Below are positions 1 through 7,186 of a stretch of DNA of 20,635 nt, in pieces; positions within the stretch are counted from its first letter, which is position 1; each line of letters begins with the position of its first letter. This DNA comes from JBCBAP01 sp038532435 (GTDB lineage Bacteria; Pseudomonadota; Alphaproteobacteria; Rhodobacterales; Rhodobacteraceae), in assembly GCA_038532435.1 (NCBI GenBank), contig JBCBAP010000061.1:1-20635 (forward strand), in the 5' to 3' direction. The notes beneath the pieces are model-generated. The model did no database searches and was not told where the DNA came from. It was given only the letters and a program-made list of their open reading frames with translations. The translations under genes were made by a program, and so were the position numbers.

Positions 1-57
1 ACCCGCGACCTCCGGCGTGACAGGCCGGCACTCTAACCAACTGAGCTACAACCGCCC
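1..57 (-). tRNA. tRNA-Asp (anticodon GTC), 3' end cut off by the window edge
   Basis: Read on the minus strand, the 5' acceptor arm GGGCGGT begins at position 57. It is followed by a standard D-arm (GCTCAGTTGGTTAGAG) and an anticodon stem CCGGC/GCCGG closing the loop CTGTCAC, so the anticodon is GTC. The T-arm begins (GCGGGT) and is cut at base 1, so the T-loop, 3' acceptor strand and CCA end lie outside the window. A well-formed promoter lies 32-60 bases upstream. The isotype follows directly from the loop. Confidence 0.93.
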
Positions 58-88
58 TTGCCCACCCCCATTTCGAGGGCGTGTGCGG

Positions 89-117
89 TGTTTAGAGATG
101 CGCCCGGGGGGCGTCAA
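89..117 (-). promoter_or_regulatory. Sigma-70-type promoter for tRNA-Asp
   Basis: On the minus strand there is a -35 TTGACG (117-112), a spacer of exactly 17 bases and a -10 TAAACA (94-89). The -10 lies about 32 bases before the mature tRNA 5' end, a normal distance for a tRNA leader. This is motif matching by eye only. Confidence 0.6.
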
Positions 118-248
118 GCGATGAAATTGAGCGCGTCCTAGAAAACACCCGACGGTATCCGGGCAACCTCCTGTCGCAGCCGGGCTGACGGCCTCATTTC
201 ACTTGGCTAAGCTCGGGGTCGGAGGGGGTGTTTGATAGGAGTTAAACC

Positions 249-611
249 ATGCGCATTACATTTCTTGCTCCCCTGATCCTGCTGGCTGCCTGTGCTGAGA
301 CGGCAGTGCCGGACGGCTACACCCGGATCTCGGAAGAAGCGGAGTTCGTGGACAAGGTCGTCGGAAAGCGGCTCACGATCGACGGAAACTTCGTCGTCAT
401 CGCCGCGGACGGCACCTTTGCGGGCAACTTCAACGACACGGACCTCGCCGGCATCTGGAACTGGAGCGAAGACGGCTACTGGTGTCGCACGATCACGGTC
501 GGGCCGCAGCGTGCGGAGGATTGCCAGTTGTTCGAGATCTTTGGCACAGCACTCCGCGGCACCCGGGACCGCGGCGATGGTGTCTCCTTCGTCTACGAGA
601 TCGAAGGCTGA
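249..611 (+). CDS. Small lipoprotein of unknown function
   Basis: The 120-residue protein starts with a short type II signal peptide, a hydrophobic stretch ending in the lipobox L-A-A-C with the lipidated cysteine at residue 15. The mature part is about 105 residues. The first residue after Cys is Ala, with no Asp at +2, so outer-membrane sorting would be expected in the enterobacterial scheme, though that rule may not hold here. Two further cysteines (in YWCRT and EDCQL) could form a disulfide. The sequence looks like a compact beta-rich domain (DGNFVVIAADGTFAG, IWNWSEDGYWCR). The start is supported by TAGGAG at 236-241. The gene converges on tRNA-Val, ending only four bases before the tRNA's CCA end. 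I recognise no named family; similar small lipoproteins are common in Rhodobacteraceae. Confidence 0.78.
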   Translation: MRITFLAPLILLAACAETAVPDGYTRISEEAEFVDKVVGKRLTIDGNFVVIAADGTFAGNFNDTDLAGIWNWSEDGYWCRTITVGPQRAEDCQLFEIFGTALRGTRDRGDGVSFVYEIEG

Positions 612-615
612 GTGA

Positions 616-691
616 TGGTGGGCGGTGAGAGGCTCGAACTCCCGACCCATTCGGTGTAAACGAATTGCTCTACCAACTGAGCTAACCGCCC
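616..691 (-). tRNA. tRNA-Val (anticodon TAC), CCA encoded
   Basis: The minus strand gives a complete 76-base cloverleaf. The acceptor stem is GGGCGGT/ACCGCCC, followed by the D-arm GCTCAGTTGGTAGAGC. The anticodon stem ATTCG/CGAAT closes the loop TTTACAC, giving anticodon TAC (valine, GTA codons). The T-arm is GGGAG-TTCGAGC-CTCTC, and A plus CCA are encoded at the 3' end (616-618 are the complement of CCA). All stems pair. Confidence 0.96.
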
Positions 692-702
692 CTGAGCCGC
701 GC

Positions 703-730
703 TTTTAGCCCCTGCCCTGTGCCGGTGCAA
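703..730 (-). promoter_or_regulatory. Candidate promoter for tRNA-Val
   Basis: On the minus strand TTGCAC (730-725) is followed after 16 bases by CTAAAA (708-703), about 12 bases before the mature tRNA 5' end. The spacing is acceptable but the leader would be very short and the -10 is not a close match, so this is tentative. Confidence 0.35.
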
Positions 731-745
731 GCGCCAACACCCGCA

Positions 746-777
746 ATCCCCGTCGGACGCGCCGGCGGGGATATTTT
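746..777 (+). terminator. Strong hairpin terminator of the GGCGGGGATATTTT type
   Basis: Bases 746-756 pair with 762-772 over 11 base pairs (one G-T pair) around a five-base loop ACGCG, followed on the plus strand by ATTTT. It has the form of a rho-independent terminator reading rightward. The nearest plus-strand gene it could end is the lipoprotein at 249-611, with tRNA-Val lying in between on the other strand. From memory, very similar CGCCGGCGGGGATATTTT elements recur between genes in Rhodobacteraceae genomes; only one copy is in this window. Confidence 0.6.
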
Positions 778-833
778 GCGGAACGCAGGCGGACCCGGAT
801 CACCGAAAGATATCCCGCGGAAAGGACACCCCC

Positions 834-1223
834 ATGCCCTTCAACAAAATCCATGTACCAGCCACGCTTGCGCCCGAGACCTGCCGGGCCATCAACGCCC
901 AACTCCACGAAAGTCTGGTGGAGACCTGCGCGGTCAACGACGAGGACTTTTTCTGCCTCATCTGCCGTTACGCGCCGGAGGACATGATCCTGCACCCGAC
1001 TTTCCTCGGAAAGCGGGATCCGCAGGCCACGATCATCATCGAGATTGCCCTGCTCGCCGGTCGCAGCGAGGCGCAGAAGGAGGCGCTCTTCAAGGATGTC
1101 CGTGAGCGGCTGCACCGGATCGGTGTCGAGCCCGCGAATTCGATAATGTTCCTGATCGAAAACCGGCCCATCGACTGGTCCTTCGGTCCCGATGGATCGG
1201 TGAAGACGGTCTTGGGATTGTGA
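834..1223 (+). CDS. Tautomerase-superfamily protein (Tautomerase_2 / malonate semialdehyde decarboxylase-like)
   Basis: The protein has 129 residues, the usual size for this subgroup. After Met removal it begins with proline (PFNKIHVP), the general catalytic base/acid of the 4-oxalocrotonate tautomerase superfamily. The middle holds ATIIIEIALLAGRSEAQKEALF, matching the second beta-alpha unit with the arginine used for substrate carboxylate binding in MSAD-type enzymes. The C-terminal IENRPIDWSFG is the family's typical ending. It probably acts as a homotrimer in the cytosol on small keto or semialdehyde acids; the substrate cannot be told. The start is supported by GGAAAGGAC about ten bases upstream. 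It stands alone: the lipoprotein and lon neighbours suggest no pathway. Confidence 0.85.
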   Translation: MPFNKIHVPATLAPETCRAINAQLHESLVETCAVNDEDFFCLICRYAPEDMILHPTFLGKRDPQATIIIEIALLAGRSEAQKEALFKDVRERLHRIGVEPANSIMFLIENRPIDWSFGPDGSVKTVLGL

Positions 1224-1587
1224 GGGCGGGGCAGCCCGACTTCGGCGATCACCCTGCGATGGGCAGTTGCTCGATCCCAAATACCCCTCCGGCACGGAAG
1301 ATCAGCTTCTTCGCCATGAGGCGGATCACCTGATCCGGATCACACATCACGACCTGAAAGTGTCCGACAGTCCCCTTAAGCGGTGCACCAAGTGGCGTAA
1401 CCCGGCTGCGCTGATGGATCGGACCGGCTGCGGTGCAGCACTGAATTGACCGGACGCGGAGAAGGTTGGGAAGGCCGCACTGCGCGCTCATCGGGCGGAG
1501 ACTGCTGAGCGTCGCCTATCAGGAACAGGTGTCCCTGGGCCTCGAATTTCAAAAGAAAAAGGCGCCCGCAGGGGGCGCCTTCTCTGA
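1224..1587. other. Gap between the tautomerase gene and lon; no convincing gene
   Basis: The right end holds the lon terminator (1551-1581). A minus-strand open frame of 80 codons (1249-1491) has a protein-like C-terminal half (VGHFQVVMCDPDQVIRLMAKKL) but lacks a ribosome binding site and has a low-complexity front. It may be a decayed gene remnant or chance. I see no tRNA, repeat or mobile element here. Confidence 0.4.
1551..1581 (-). terminator. Rho-independent terminator of lon
   Basis: Bases 1559-1567 and 1573-1581 form a perfect nine-base-pair stem AAGGCGCCC/GGGCGCCTT with a five-base loop. On the minus strand it is followed by TTTTTCTTTT. It begins seven bases after the lon stop codon. 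Confidence 0.88.
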
Positions 1588-3978
1588 TCAATGGGCGGCG
1601 AGGCCCGCGTCCGGGCTCTGCCCGGGCTGGATCGGGGGAACCTCCGGCTCCTCCCAGTCTATGGCCTCGGGCTCTTCGGTGAGGGCCACCTTGAGCACCT
1701 CGGTTACGGAGGCGACGGGGATCAGTTCCAGACCGTCCTTCACGTTGTCCGGGATCTCCGACAGGTCCTTCACGTTGTCCTTCGGGATCATCACGGTCTT
1801 GATGCCGCCGCGAAGAGCCGCAAGCAGCTTCTCTTTCAGCCCGCCGATGGGAAGCACGTTGCCGCGCAGCGTGACCTCTCCGGTCATCGCCACGTCCCGG
1901 CGGACGGGGATACCCGTGAGCACGGAGACAATGGAGGTGACCATCGCGATGCCAGCGGACGGGCCATCCTTGGGCGTCGCCCCCTCGGGCACGTGCACGT
2001 GGATGTCGACCTTCTCGAACTTCGGCGGTTCGATGCCCAAATCCGCCGATTGGGACCGGACGTAAGAGGCGGCGGCGTCGATAGATTCCTTCATCACGTC
2101 GCCCAGCTTGCCCGTCGTCTTCATGCGCCCCTTGCCGGGCAACTGAAGCGCCTCGATGGACAGAAGATCGCCGCCCACTTCGGTCCAGGCAAGGCCGGTG
2201 GTGACACCGACACTGTCCTCCTCCTCCGCAAGGCCGTACTTGAACCGCTTCACGCCGAGGAAGTCCTCCAGCTTGTCCACGCTGACATGGACGGAGGTCT
2301 CGTTACCCTTGACGATCTCGGTCACAGCCTTTCGGCAGAGCTTGGCAAGCTCGCGCTCGAGGTTCCGCACGCCCGCCTCGCGGGTGTAGACGCGGATGAT
2401 CTCCCGCAGCGCCTTATCATCCAGGCTGAATTCGTCCTTCTTCAGGCCGTGACCCTTCTCCTGCTTGGGCAGAAGATGCTGTTTGGCAATCTCCGCCTTT
2501 TCATCCTCGGTGTAGCCCGCAAGGGTGATGATCTCCATCCGGTCGAGGAGCGGCCGCGGCATGTTGTAGGAGTTCGCCGTGGTCAGGAACATCACGTTGG
2601 AAAGGTCGTACTCAACCTCGAGGTAGTGATCGACGAAGGTCGCGTTCTGCTCCGGATCCAGCACCTCAAGCATCGCGCTCGCCGGATCACCGCGGAAGTC
2701 CTGCCCCATCTTGTCGATCTCGTCGAGCAGGATGAGCGGGTTCGTCGTCTTCGCCTTTTTCATCGACTGGATGATCTTGCCGGGCATGGAGCCGATATAG
2801 GTCCGCCGGTGCCCGCGGATCTCGGATTCGTCCCGCACTCCGCCGAGGGAGATGCGGATGAATTCCCGACCCGTGGCCTTGGCAACCGACTTGCCCAGGG
2901 AAGTCTTGCCGACACCCGGAGGTCCGACAAGGCACAGGATCGGCCCGCGCAGTTTCGACGACCGCTGCTGTACCGCGAGATACTCGACGATACGCTCCTT
3001 GACCTTCTCAAGCCCGTAGTGATCGGTGTCGAGGATCTTTTGCGCGCCGGCCAGATCCTTCTTCACCCGGGATTTCTTGCCCCAGGGGATGGAGAGCATC
3101 CAGTCGAGATAGTTGCGCACGACCGTGGCTTCCGCGGACATGGGCGACATGTTCCGGAGCTTCTTGACCTCGGCCTCGGCCTTTTCCTTGGCCTCTTTGC
3201 TGAGCTTGGTTCCGGCAATCTTCTCGTCGAACTCGGCGGCTGCATCCTCCGAACCCTCGCCGTCGCCGAGTTCCTTCTGGATCGCCTTCATCTGTTCGTT
3301 GAGATAGTACTCGCGCTGGGTCCGCTCCATCTGGGACTTCACGCGGGTCTTAATCTTCTTCTCGACGCGCAGGACAGAAATCTCACCCTGCATGATGCCA
3401 TAGATCTTCTCCAGCCGCTGGGAGAGGTCGGGCGTCTCCAGGATGTCCTGCTTGGTCTCGATCTTGGCACCGAGATGGCCCGCAACGGTGTCGGAGAGCT
3501 TCTCCGCATCGTCGATCTCGCCGACGCCGGCGATCGCCTCCTCGGGGATGTTCTTGTTCAGCTTTGCGTATTTCTCGAAATCGTTGGCGATGGACCGTGC
3601 AAGCGCCTCAATGGTCGCCTCGTCGCCGCGGCCATCGGAGATCTCGTCCGCGTCGGCGGAAAAGAACGTCTCATTGTCGTGGAACTGGCTGATCTTCGCC
3701 CGCTTGCGCCCTTCGACGAGTACTTTCACCGTACCATCGGGCAGTTTGAGCAATTGCAGAACGTTGGCGAGCACGCCGACATCGTAGATCGCATCGACGC
3801 TCGGATCCTCGTCCGCCGGATCCCGCTGGGCGGCGAGCAGGATCTGTTTGTCCTTCTTCATCACCTCTTCGAGCGCGCGGACGGATTTGTCACGCCCGAC
3901 GAAGAGCGGGACGATCATGTGGGGGAAGACCACGATGTCACGCAGGGGGAGGACCGGATAGGTCATGGAATCGGTCAT
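1588..3978 (-). CDS. lon: ATP-dependent Lon protease
   Basis: LonA removes damaged and short-lived regulatory proteins in the cytosol as a hexameric AAA+ protease. The 796-residue protein shows the full LonA order: N-terminal substrate-binding domain opening with YPVLPLRDIVVFP, a coiled-coil stretch (about 200-270), an AAA+ module with Walker A GPPGVGKT (352-359) and Walker B LILLDEIDK (415-423), and a C-terminal protease domain with Ser674 in PKDGPSAG and Lys717 in GGLKEK as the catalytic dyad. I place the start at ATG 3978 because AAAGGA sits 6-12 bases upstream; an upstream in-frame TTG at 3996 would lie beyond that site. The tail after about residue 768 is acidic and Pro-rich and ends in LAAH. 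No clear sigma-32 promoter was found; a TTGACA lies on the minus strand at 4078-4073. Confidence 0.97.
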   Translation of the reverse strand: MTDSMTYPVLPLRDIVVFPHMIVPLFVGRDKSVRALEEVMKKDKQILLAAQRDPADEDPSVDAIYDVGVLANVLQLLKLPDGTVKVLVEGRKRAKISQFHDNETFFSADADEISDGRGDEATIEALARSIANDFEKYAKLNKNIPEEAIAGVGEIDDAEKLSDTVAGHLGAKIETKQDILETPDLSQRLEKIYGIMQGEISVLRVEKKIKTRVKSQMERTQREYYLNEQMKAIQKELGDGEGSEDAAAEFDEKIAGTKLSKEAKEKAEAEVKKLRNMSPMSAEATVVRNYLDWMLSIPWGKKSRVKKDLAGAQKILDTDHYGLEKVKERIVEYLAVQQRSSKLRGPILCLVGPPGVGKTSLGKSVAKATGREFIRISLGGVRDESEIRGHRRTYIGSMPGKIIQSMKKAKTTNPLILLDEIDKMGQDFRGDPASAMLEVLDPEQNATFVDHYLEVEYDLSNVMFLTTANSYNMPRPLLDRMEIITLAGYTEDEKAEIAKQHLLPKQEKGHGLKKDEFSLDDKALREIIRVYTREAGVRNLERELAKLCRKAVTEIVKGNETSVHVSVDKLEDFLGVKRFKYGLAEEEDSVGVTTGLAWTEVGGDLLSIEALQLPGKGRMKTTGKLGDVMKESIDAAASYVRSQSADLGIEPPKFEKVDIHVHVPEGATPKDGPSAGIAMVTSIVSVLTGIPVRRDVAMTGEVTLRGNVLPIGGLKEKLLAALRGGIKTVMIPKDNVKDLSEIPDNVKDGLELIPVASVTEVLKVALTEEPEAIDWEEPEVPPIQPGQSPDAGLAAH

Positions 3979-4172
3979 ACTTGGTCCTTTCAGCAAGACA
4001 GGGCGCCCCGGCCTCGCGGCAACGACCTGTCTCCGTTTCGGGAGGGTTACAGGTGTGTCGGCCTTGGGTCCCTGTCAAGGGCGGTGCGCCCGTCGACTCG
4101 GCTCAAGATATGGTAGGCATGTGGCGAAAGGATGGGCAAGGGCGGGCGCCGCTGCCGCTCCTTAATGTCGCG

Positions 4173-4520
4173 TCAGTCGATGGGCGGGAGCGCTGCTTGC
4201 TTCGACCGCGAAAGGCTAGCGCGAACACTCATGTAAGACGTGCGGAGCCGCTCGATGACCTCTTCGGTGGCGAATTCGCCCGGAACGATGGCGATCCAGC
4301 CACCCCGGGGAAGATGCGGCGCGGGCCGGGCAGTACCCACCTCGATCAGCATCTTGGCGGTTTCAGCATCCGCGCATTTGATCGTAAGCAGGCCGGTCTT
4401 GTCGCCCCAGATCGCGTACATCTTTTCATCAATGTTATAGACGTGGGCGCCCATCCACTGGATGACCCGGTAGGTCCCGGGAAGCGCCATGCAGGCGGTC
4501 TCGATCTCGTCTTCTGTCAT
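4173..4520 (-). CDS. MmcQ/YjbR family protein
   Basis: The 115-residue length and the pattern (CMALPGT near the front, then VYNIDEKMYAIWGDKTGLLTIKC, then RPAPHLPRGGWIAI and an ending of EEVIERLRTSYMSVRASL) match the MmcQ/YjbR family, whose fold resembles a CyaY-like alpha/beta domain and for which DNA binding has been proposed but no firm function is known. The usual family tryptophans are retained (Trp in QWMGAHV, GGW). The start ATG is preceded by GGGGACAGGA. It lies between lon and tgt on the same strand but is separated from each by about 200 bases, so it is probably transcribed alone. Confidence 0.85.
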   Translation of the reverse strand: MTEDEIETACMALPGTYRVIQWMGAHVYNIDEKMYAIWGDKTGLLTIKCADAETAKMLIEVGTARPAPHLPRGGWIAIVPGEFATEEVIERLRTSYMSVRASLSRSKQAALPPID

Positions 4521-4739
4521 TCCTGTCCCCGACCCAGACGCAACATTTCGCCATGGTGTGCACGCTCCAGCGGGGAATCAAGCCGAATGCGCCGCACTAT
4601 CGCTCGTCTGTCTCGTCGGGAGGGCAACTTGGCTGGGCTGAGGGCGCAGATCCAGTCTGTGTCGGGAGTTGAGACATCAAGCGCGCAGCACGACCGCCGA
4701 TGGCCATCCGTGGGACACGCCACCCCGGCTACAAGCCAA

Positions 4740-5879
4740 TTAAACCTCCGACCTCAGCGGCAGGTCTCCCGCCTCCCGCCGCGCGTGAAACGCTGCCACG
4801 AAGGTGTCCAACGCACCGCCCGCGATCGCTTCTCGCAATCCGGCCATGAGCTCCTGGTAATACTGCAGATTGTGCCACGTCATCAGCATCGAGGAGATGA
4901 TCTCCTGCGCCTTGTAGACATGGTGCAGATAGGCCCGTGAGTAGTTTGCGCAGGCGGGACAGGTGCAGTCCGGATCCAGCGGTCGCGGATCGTCCGCATG
5001 CCGGGCATTCTTGATGTTGACGACACCGAAACGGGTGAAGGCCTGGCCGGTTCTGCCCGACCGGGACGGCAGCACGCAGTCGAACATGTCGATGCCCCGC
5101 TGCACCGCACCGACGATATCATCAGGTTTGCCCACCCCCATCAGGTAACGGGGCCTGTCCTCCGGCAATTGCCCGGGCGCGTAGTCGAGCACGCCGAACA
5201 TCGCCTCCTGCCCTTCCCCCACCGCAAGCCCGCCGACCGCGTAACCGTCGAAGCCAATCTCGCGCAATGCCTCCGCACTCTCGCCCCGCAGATCTTGCTC
5301 CAGTCCGCCCTGCTGGATGCCGAAGAGCGCGTGGCCCGGACGGTCGCCGAACGCCTCCCGCGACCGTTTTGCCCACCGCATGGAGAGCGCCATGCTCTCG
5401 GCGATCCGGTCCCGGGGCGCGGGCAGCGCTGGGCATTCGTCAAAGCACATCACGATGTCGGAGCCGAGCAGGCGCTGAATTTCCATCGACCGTTCCGGGG
5501 TCAGGTTATGCTCGGATCCGTCAATGTGGGATTTGAACTTGACCCCCTCTTCGGTCAGTTTCCGCAGCCCGGTGAGGCTCATCACCTGAAACCCGCCTGA
5601 ATCCGTGAGGATCGGCCGGTCCCAGTTCATGAAGCGGTGCAGGCCGCCCAACCCGTCGACCCGCTCCGCCCCCGGGCGCAGCATCAGGTGATAGGTGTTG
5701 CCCAGAAGGATGTCCGCCCCGGTCGCCCGCACATTCTCCGGCAGCATCGCCTTGACCGTTGCCGCCGTGCCCACGGGCATGAAGGCAGGCGTGCGGATCT
5801 CCCCCCGAGGGGTCGCGATGCGCCCGGTCCGGGCCGCACCATCGGTTGTCTCGACCAAAAACTCAAAAATTCGGCTCAT
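4740..5879 (-). CDS. tgt: Queuine/preQ1 tRNA-guanine transglycosylase
   Basis: Tgt exchanges guanine-34 of GTN-anticodon tRNAs (Asp, Asn, His, Tyr) for preQ1, a step in queuosine synthesis. The 379-residue protein keeps the base-binding and general-acid/base Asp93 in LTDSGGFQV, the nucleophile Asp267 in GIDMFDCVLPSR, and the zinc site Cys305-x-Cys307-x2-Cys310 with His336. GGLAVGEG forms the substrate loop. The start is fixed by AAAGGGAC six bases upstream. It is divergent from sufT with only 35 bases between the two longest frames. A TATAAG at 5915-5910 on the minus strand could be its -10. No other queuosine genes (queA, queCDEF) are in the window, although a substrate, tRNA-Asp(GTC), is encoded at its left edge. 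Confidence 0.97.
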   Translation of the reverse strand: MSRIFEFLVETTDGAARTGRIATPRGEIRTPAFMPVGTAATVKAMLPENVRATGADILLGNTYHLMLRPGAERVDGLGGLHRFMNWDRPILTDSGGFQVMSLTGLRKLTEEGVKFKSHIDGSEHNLTPERSMEIQRLLGSDIVMCFDECPALPAPRDRIAESMALSMRWAKRSREAFGDRPGHALFGIQQGGLEQDLRGESAEALREIGFDGYAVGGLAVGEGQEAMFGVLDYAPGQLPEDRPRYLMGVGKPDDIVGAVQRGIDMFDCVLPSRSGRTGQAFTRFGVVNIKNARHADDPRPLDPDCTCPACANYSRAYLHHVYKAQEIISSMLMTWHNLQYYQELMAGLREAIAGGALDTFVAAFHARREAGDLPLRSEV

Positions 5880-5914
5880 GAGCGTCCCTTTACCTCGGAT
5901 GGCTGTTTTCTTAT

Positions 5915-6307
5915 ATGTTCGGTCAGGAATTGCCAGAGGAGCCCGAGGGAATGGTCGAAGCGCCCATGGAAGGCACGCCGCTCATCAAACCGTCGACGAC
6001 GGACCACCCGCTTTACGACGCGGTGGTTGAGGCGTGCCGCACGGTGCATGATCCGGAAATTCCGGTGAATATCTATGACCTTGGGCTGGTCTACACCATC
6101 GACATCTCGCAGGAGAGCGATGTGGAGATCCTGATGACTCTCACAGCGCCGGGCTGCCCCGTGGCGGGGGAGATGCCCGGCTGGGTGGCAGAAGCGGTCG
6201 AGCCCCTGCCCGGCGTTCGCACGGTCAACGTGATGCTCGTGTGGGAGCCCCCCTGGGGCATGGAGATGTTGAGTGACGAAGCCCGTCTTGAACTCGGCTT
6301 TATGTGA
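5915..6307 (+). CDS. sufT: SufT-like DUF59 (MIP18 family) Fe-S cluster assembly protein
   Basis: The core from about residue 30 on is a DUF59 domain: HPLYDAVVEACRTVHDPEIPVNIYDLGLVYTID, then MTLTAPGCPVAGEMPGWV with the conserved reactive cysteine, and the ending WGMEMLSDEARLELGFM. This family matures Fe-S proteins and is usually linked to the SUF system; the eukaryotic relative is CIAO2/MIP18. The start is uncertain. ATG 5915 (130 residues) has no ribosome binding site, while ATG 5951 (118 residues) is preceded by AGAGGAG at good spacing. The extra front part is acidic. The stop codon lies inside a 12-base palindrome (6302-6313). No sufBCD genes are in the window, but an A-type carrier follows 1.7 kb downstream. 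Confidence 0.9.
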   Translation: MFGQELPEEPEGMVEAPMEGTPLIKPSTTDHPLYDAVVEACRTVHDPEIPVNIYDLGLVYTIDISQESDVEILMTLTAPGCPVAGEMPGWVAEAVEPLPGVRTVNVMLVWEPPWGMEMLSDEARLELGFM

Positions 6308-6313
6308 TCACAT
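6302..6313. repeat. Perfect palindrome ATGTGATCACAT across the sufT stop
   Basis: The twelve bases read the same on both strands and contain the TGA stop of sufT (6305-6307). The TGTGA/TCACA halves look like CRP/FNR half-sites but have no six-base spacer, so they would not fit that dimer. It is about 100 bases before the SatD-like gene. Function unknown; chance is possible. Confidence 0.45.
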
Positions 6314-6379
6314 CTCATTACTGAACTTTTGTGAAGCCGGCGTGGGGGTCGGTGGCCGCAGGGCCGTGATTTGATTTCC

Positions 6380-6395
6380 GGGGGCTGGTTCCCCC
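6380..6395 (+). other. G5/C5 stem-loop before the SatD-like gene
   Basis: GGGGG (6380-6384) pairs with CCCCC (6391-6395) around CTGGTT, immediately before the palindrome at 6396-6414. There is no U-tract. It could act as an RNA structure in the leader of the SatD-like gene or help end sufT transcription. Confidence 0.4.
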
Positions 6396-6414
6396 ATGTT
6401 TCGAGGGAAAACAT
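6396..6414. promoter_or_regulatory. ATGTTT...AAACAT palindrome covering the RBS and start of the SatD-like gene
   Basis: ATGTTT (6396-6401) and AAACAT (6409-6414) are exact inverse copies around seven bases that contain the ribosome binding site GAGGGA. The right arm includes the first two bases of the start codon. It could be a DNA operator or an RNA hairpin that hides the start. The same half-site recurs at 7101-7121 and 7187-7199. Confidence 0.5.
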
Positions 6415-7069
6415 GAACGAACATAGCCAACCGGTCACCTATGCCGTGCTGACGGGCGATATCGTCCGGTCTCGCAAGCTCGGGGAAAGCCCGGTCGACC
6501 AGATTTTCGGAATTCTGGCCGAGGCCCAGGCGGATATCGCGGATTGGCCGGACGTGTCTCTGGCGCTCCCCATCACCCGGTTTCGCGGTGATGGATGGCA
6601 ACTCGCCCTGCGTTCCCCGAACCACGCTCTCCGGGTGAGCCTCTACCTGCGCGCCTCGTTGCGGCGGCACGGTCGGGAGTTTGCGACCCGGATCGGCGTT
6701 GGCCTCGGCCCCGCCGATCTGCTCGATTCCGCCACGCCTGGCCGGTCCAACGGTCTGGCGTTCGAACTGTCAGGCAAGGCGCTCGACACAATGGGGGCGA
6801 GTGTGAAGTGGGCAGCCCGCAGCCACACGCATGGGCCGACCCTGATCCCCACAGTTTTCCAACTCTGCGACCGGGTGTCGGACGGCTGGACGGCGCGACA
6901 GGCCGAGGTGATGATGCAGCTTCTGCATCCCCGGCGCCCCACCCAGCGCGCAATTGCAGAGACCCTCGGGATCACGCAACAGTCCGTGACCGCGCACGTC
7001 GCATCCGCGGGCGGTGGGACCCTGCTGGATGCCCTTCTCGGCTTTGAAGGCTTTTTCGACAGCTACTAG
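6413..7069 (+). CDS. SatD-like protein: class III cyclase-like domain plus C-terminal HTH
   Basis: The start at ATG 6413 is chosen because GAGGGA lies five bases upstream; a longer frame opens at TTG 6371 without one. The 218-residue protein begins YAVLTGDIVRSRKL and continues to ITRFRGDGWQLAL, RIGVGLGPADLL and GLAFELSGKALDTMG. This order matches the SatD family and also class III nucleotidyl cyclases: Asp16 and Asp60 fall where the two metal-binding aspartates sit. The cyclase Asn-x3-Arg pair aligns with Glu118-x3-Lys122, so cyclase activity cannot be assumed. Residues 177-200 (TQRAIAETLGITQQSVTAHV) form a MarR/LuxR-like HTH. From memory, SatD and DUF3307 genes are often neighbours in other bacteria, as here. 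It is probably a cytosolic DNA-binding regulator that senses or turns over a nucleotide; this is inference. A terminator overlaps its stop codon. Confidence 0.75.
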   Translation: MNEHSQPVTYAVLTGDIVRSRKLGESPVDQIFGILAEAQADIADWPDVSLALPITRFRGDGWQLALRSPNHALRVSLYLRASLRRHGREFATRIGVGLGPADLLDSATPGRSNGLAFELSGKALDTMGASVKWAARSHTHGPTLIPTVFQLCDRVSDGWTARQAEVMMQLLHPRRPTQRAIAETLGITQQSVTAHVASAGGGTLLDALLGFEGFFDSY

Positions 7070-7081
7070 AAGCTGTTTTTT
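7059..7081 (+). terminator. Rho-independent terminator overlapping the stop codon of the SatD-like gene
   Basis: ACAGCT (7059-7064) pairs with AGCTGT (7071-7076), and six T residues follow (7076-7081). The TAG stop (7067-7069) lies in the loop ACTAGA. The short stem suggests partial read-through into the DUF3307 gene. Confidence 0.6.
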
Positions 7082-7100
7082 AAAATACAGTCTATTTCAA

Positions 7101-7121
7101 ATGTTTCCAGGCCGGAAACAT
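7101..7121. promoter_or_regulatory. Operator-like 21-base palindrome before the DUF3307 gene
   Basis: The arms ATGTTTCC (7101-7108) and GGAAACAT (7114-7121) are exact inverse copies around five bases. It lies in the AT-rich stretch after the terminator, about 65 bases before the DUF3307 start, where a promoter would be expected. It shares its half-site with the palindromes at 6396 and 7187 and is the best candidate binding site for the upstream HTH protein. Confidence 0.6.
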
Positions 7122-7186
7122 CGCTTGAGTTCTGCCCCGCACGGACGCTACATGACGTGGGGTCCCGGGGGGGAAGACGTTAAGCC

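Noticed and set aside
1591..4116. An 841-codon plus-strand open frame opposite lon
   Set aside because: It is the antisense shadow of a highly conserved Lon gene in GC-rich DNA; its translation is Arg/Leu/His-rich and shows no domain.
3979..4172. Sigma-32 heat-shock promoter for lon
   Set aside because: TTGACA occurs on the minus strand at 4078-4073 but no CCCAT-type -10 at the right distance was found.
4517..4723. 68-codon minus-strand frame between mmcQ/yjbR and tgt
   Set aside because: No ribosome binding site and a cysteine/arginine-rich composition typical of chance frames; the 219-base gap shows no other recognisable signal.
6302..6313. CRP/FNR-family binding site
   Set aside because: TGTGA and TCACA halves are present but with no six-base (CRP) or four-base (FNR) spacer, so a standard dimer would not fit; kept only as an unexplained palindrome.
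7101..7121. Possible parS (ParB) site
   Set aside because: The chromosomal parS consensus TGTTTCACGTGAAACA is a 16-base palindrome without a spacer. Here the arms are separated by five extra bases, so the spacing is wrong, and no parAB genes are near.
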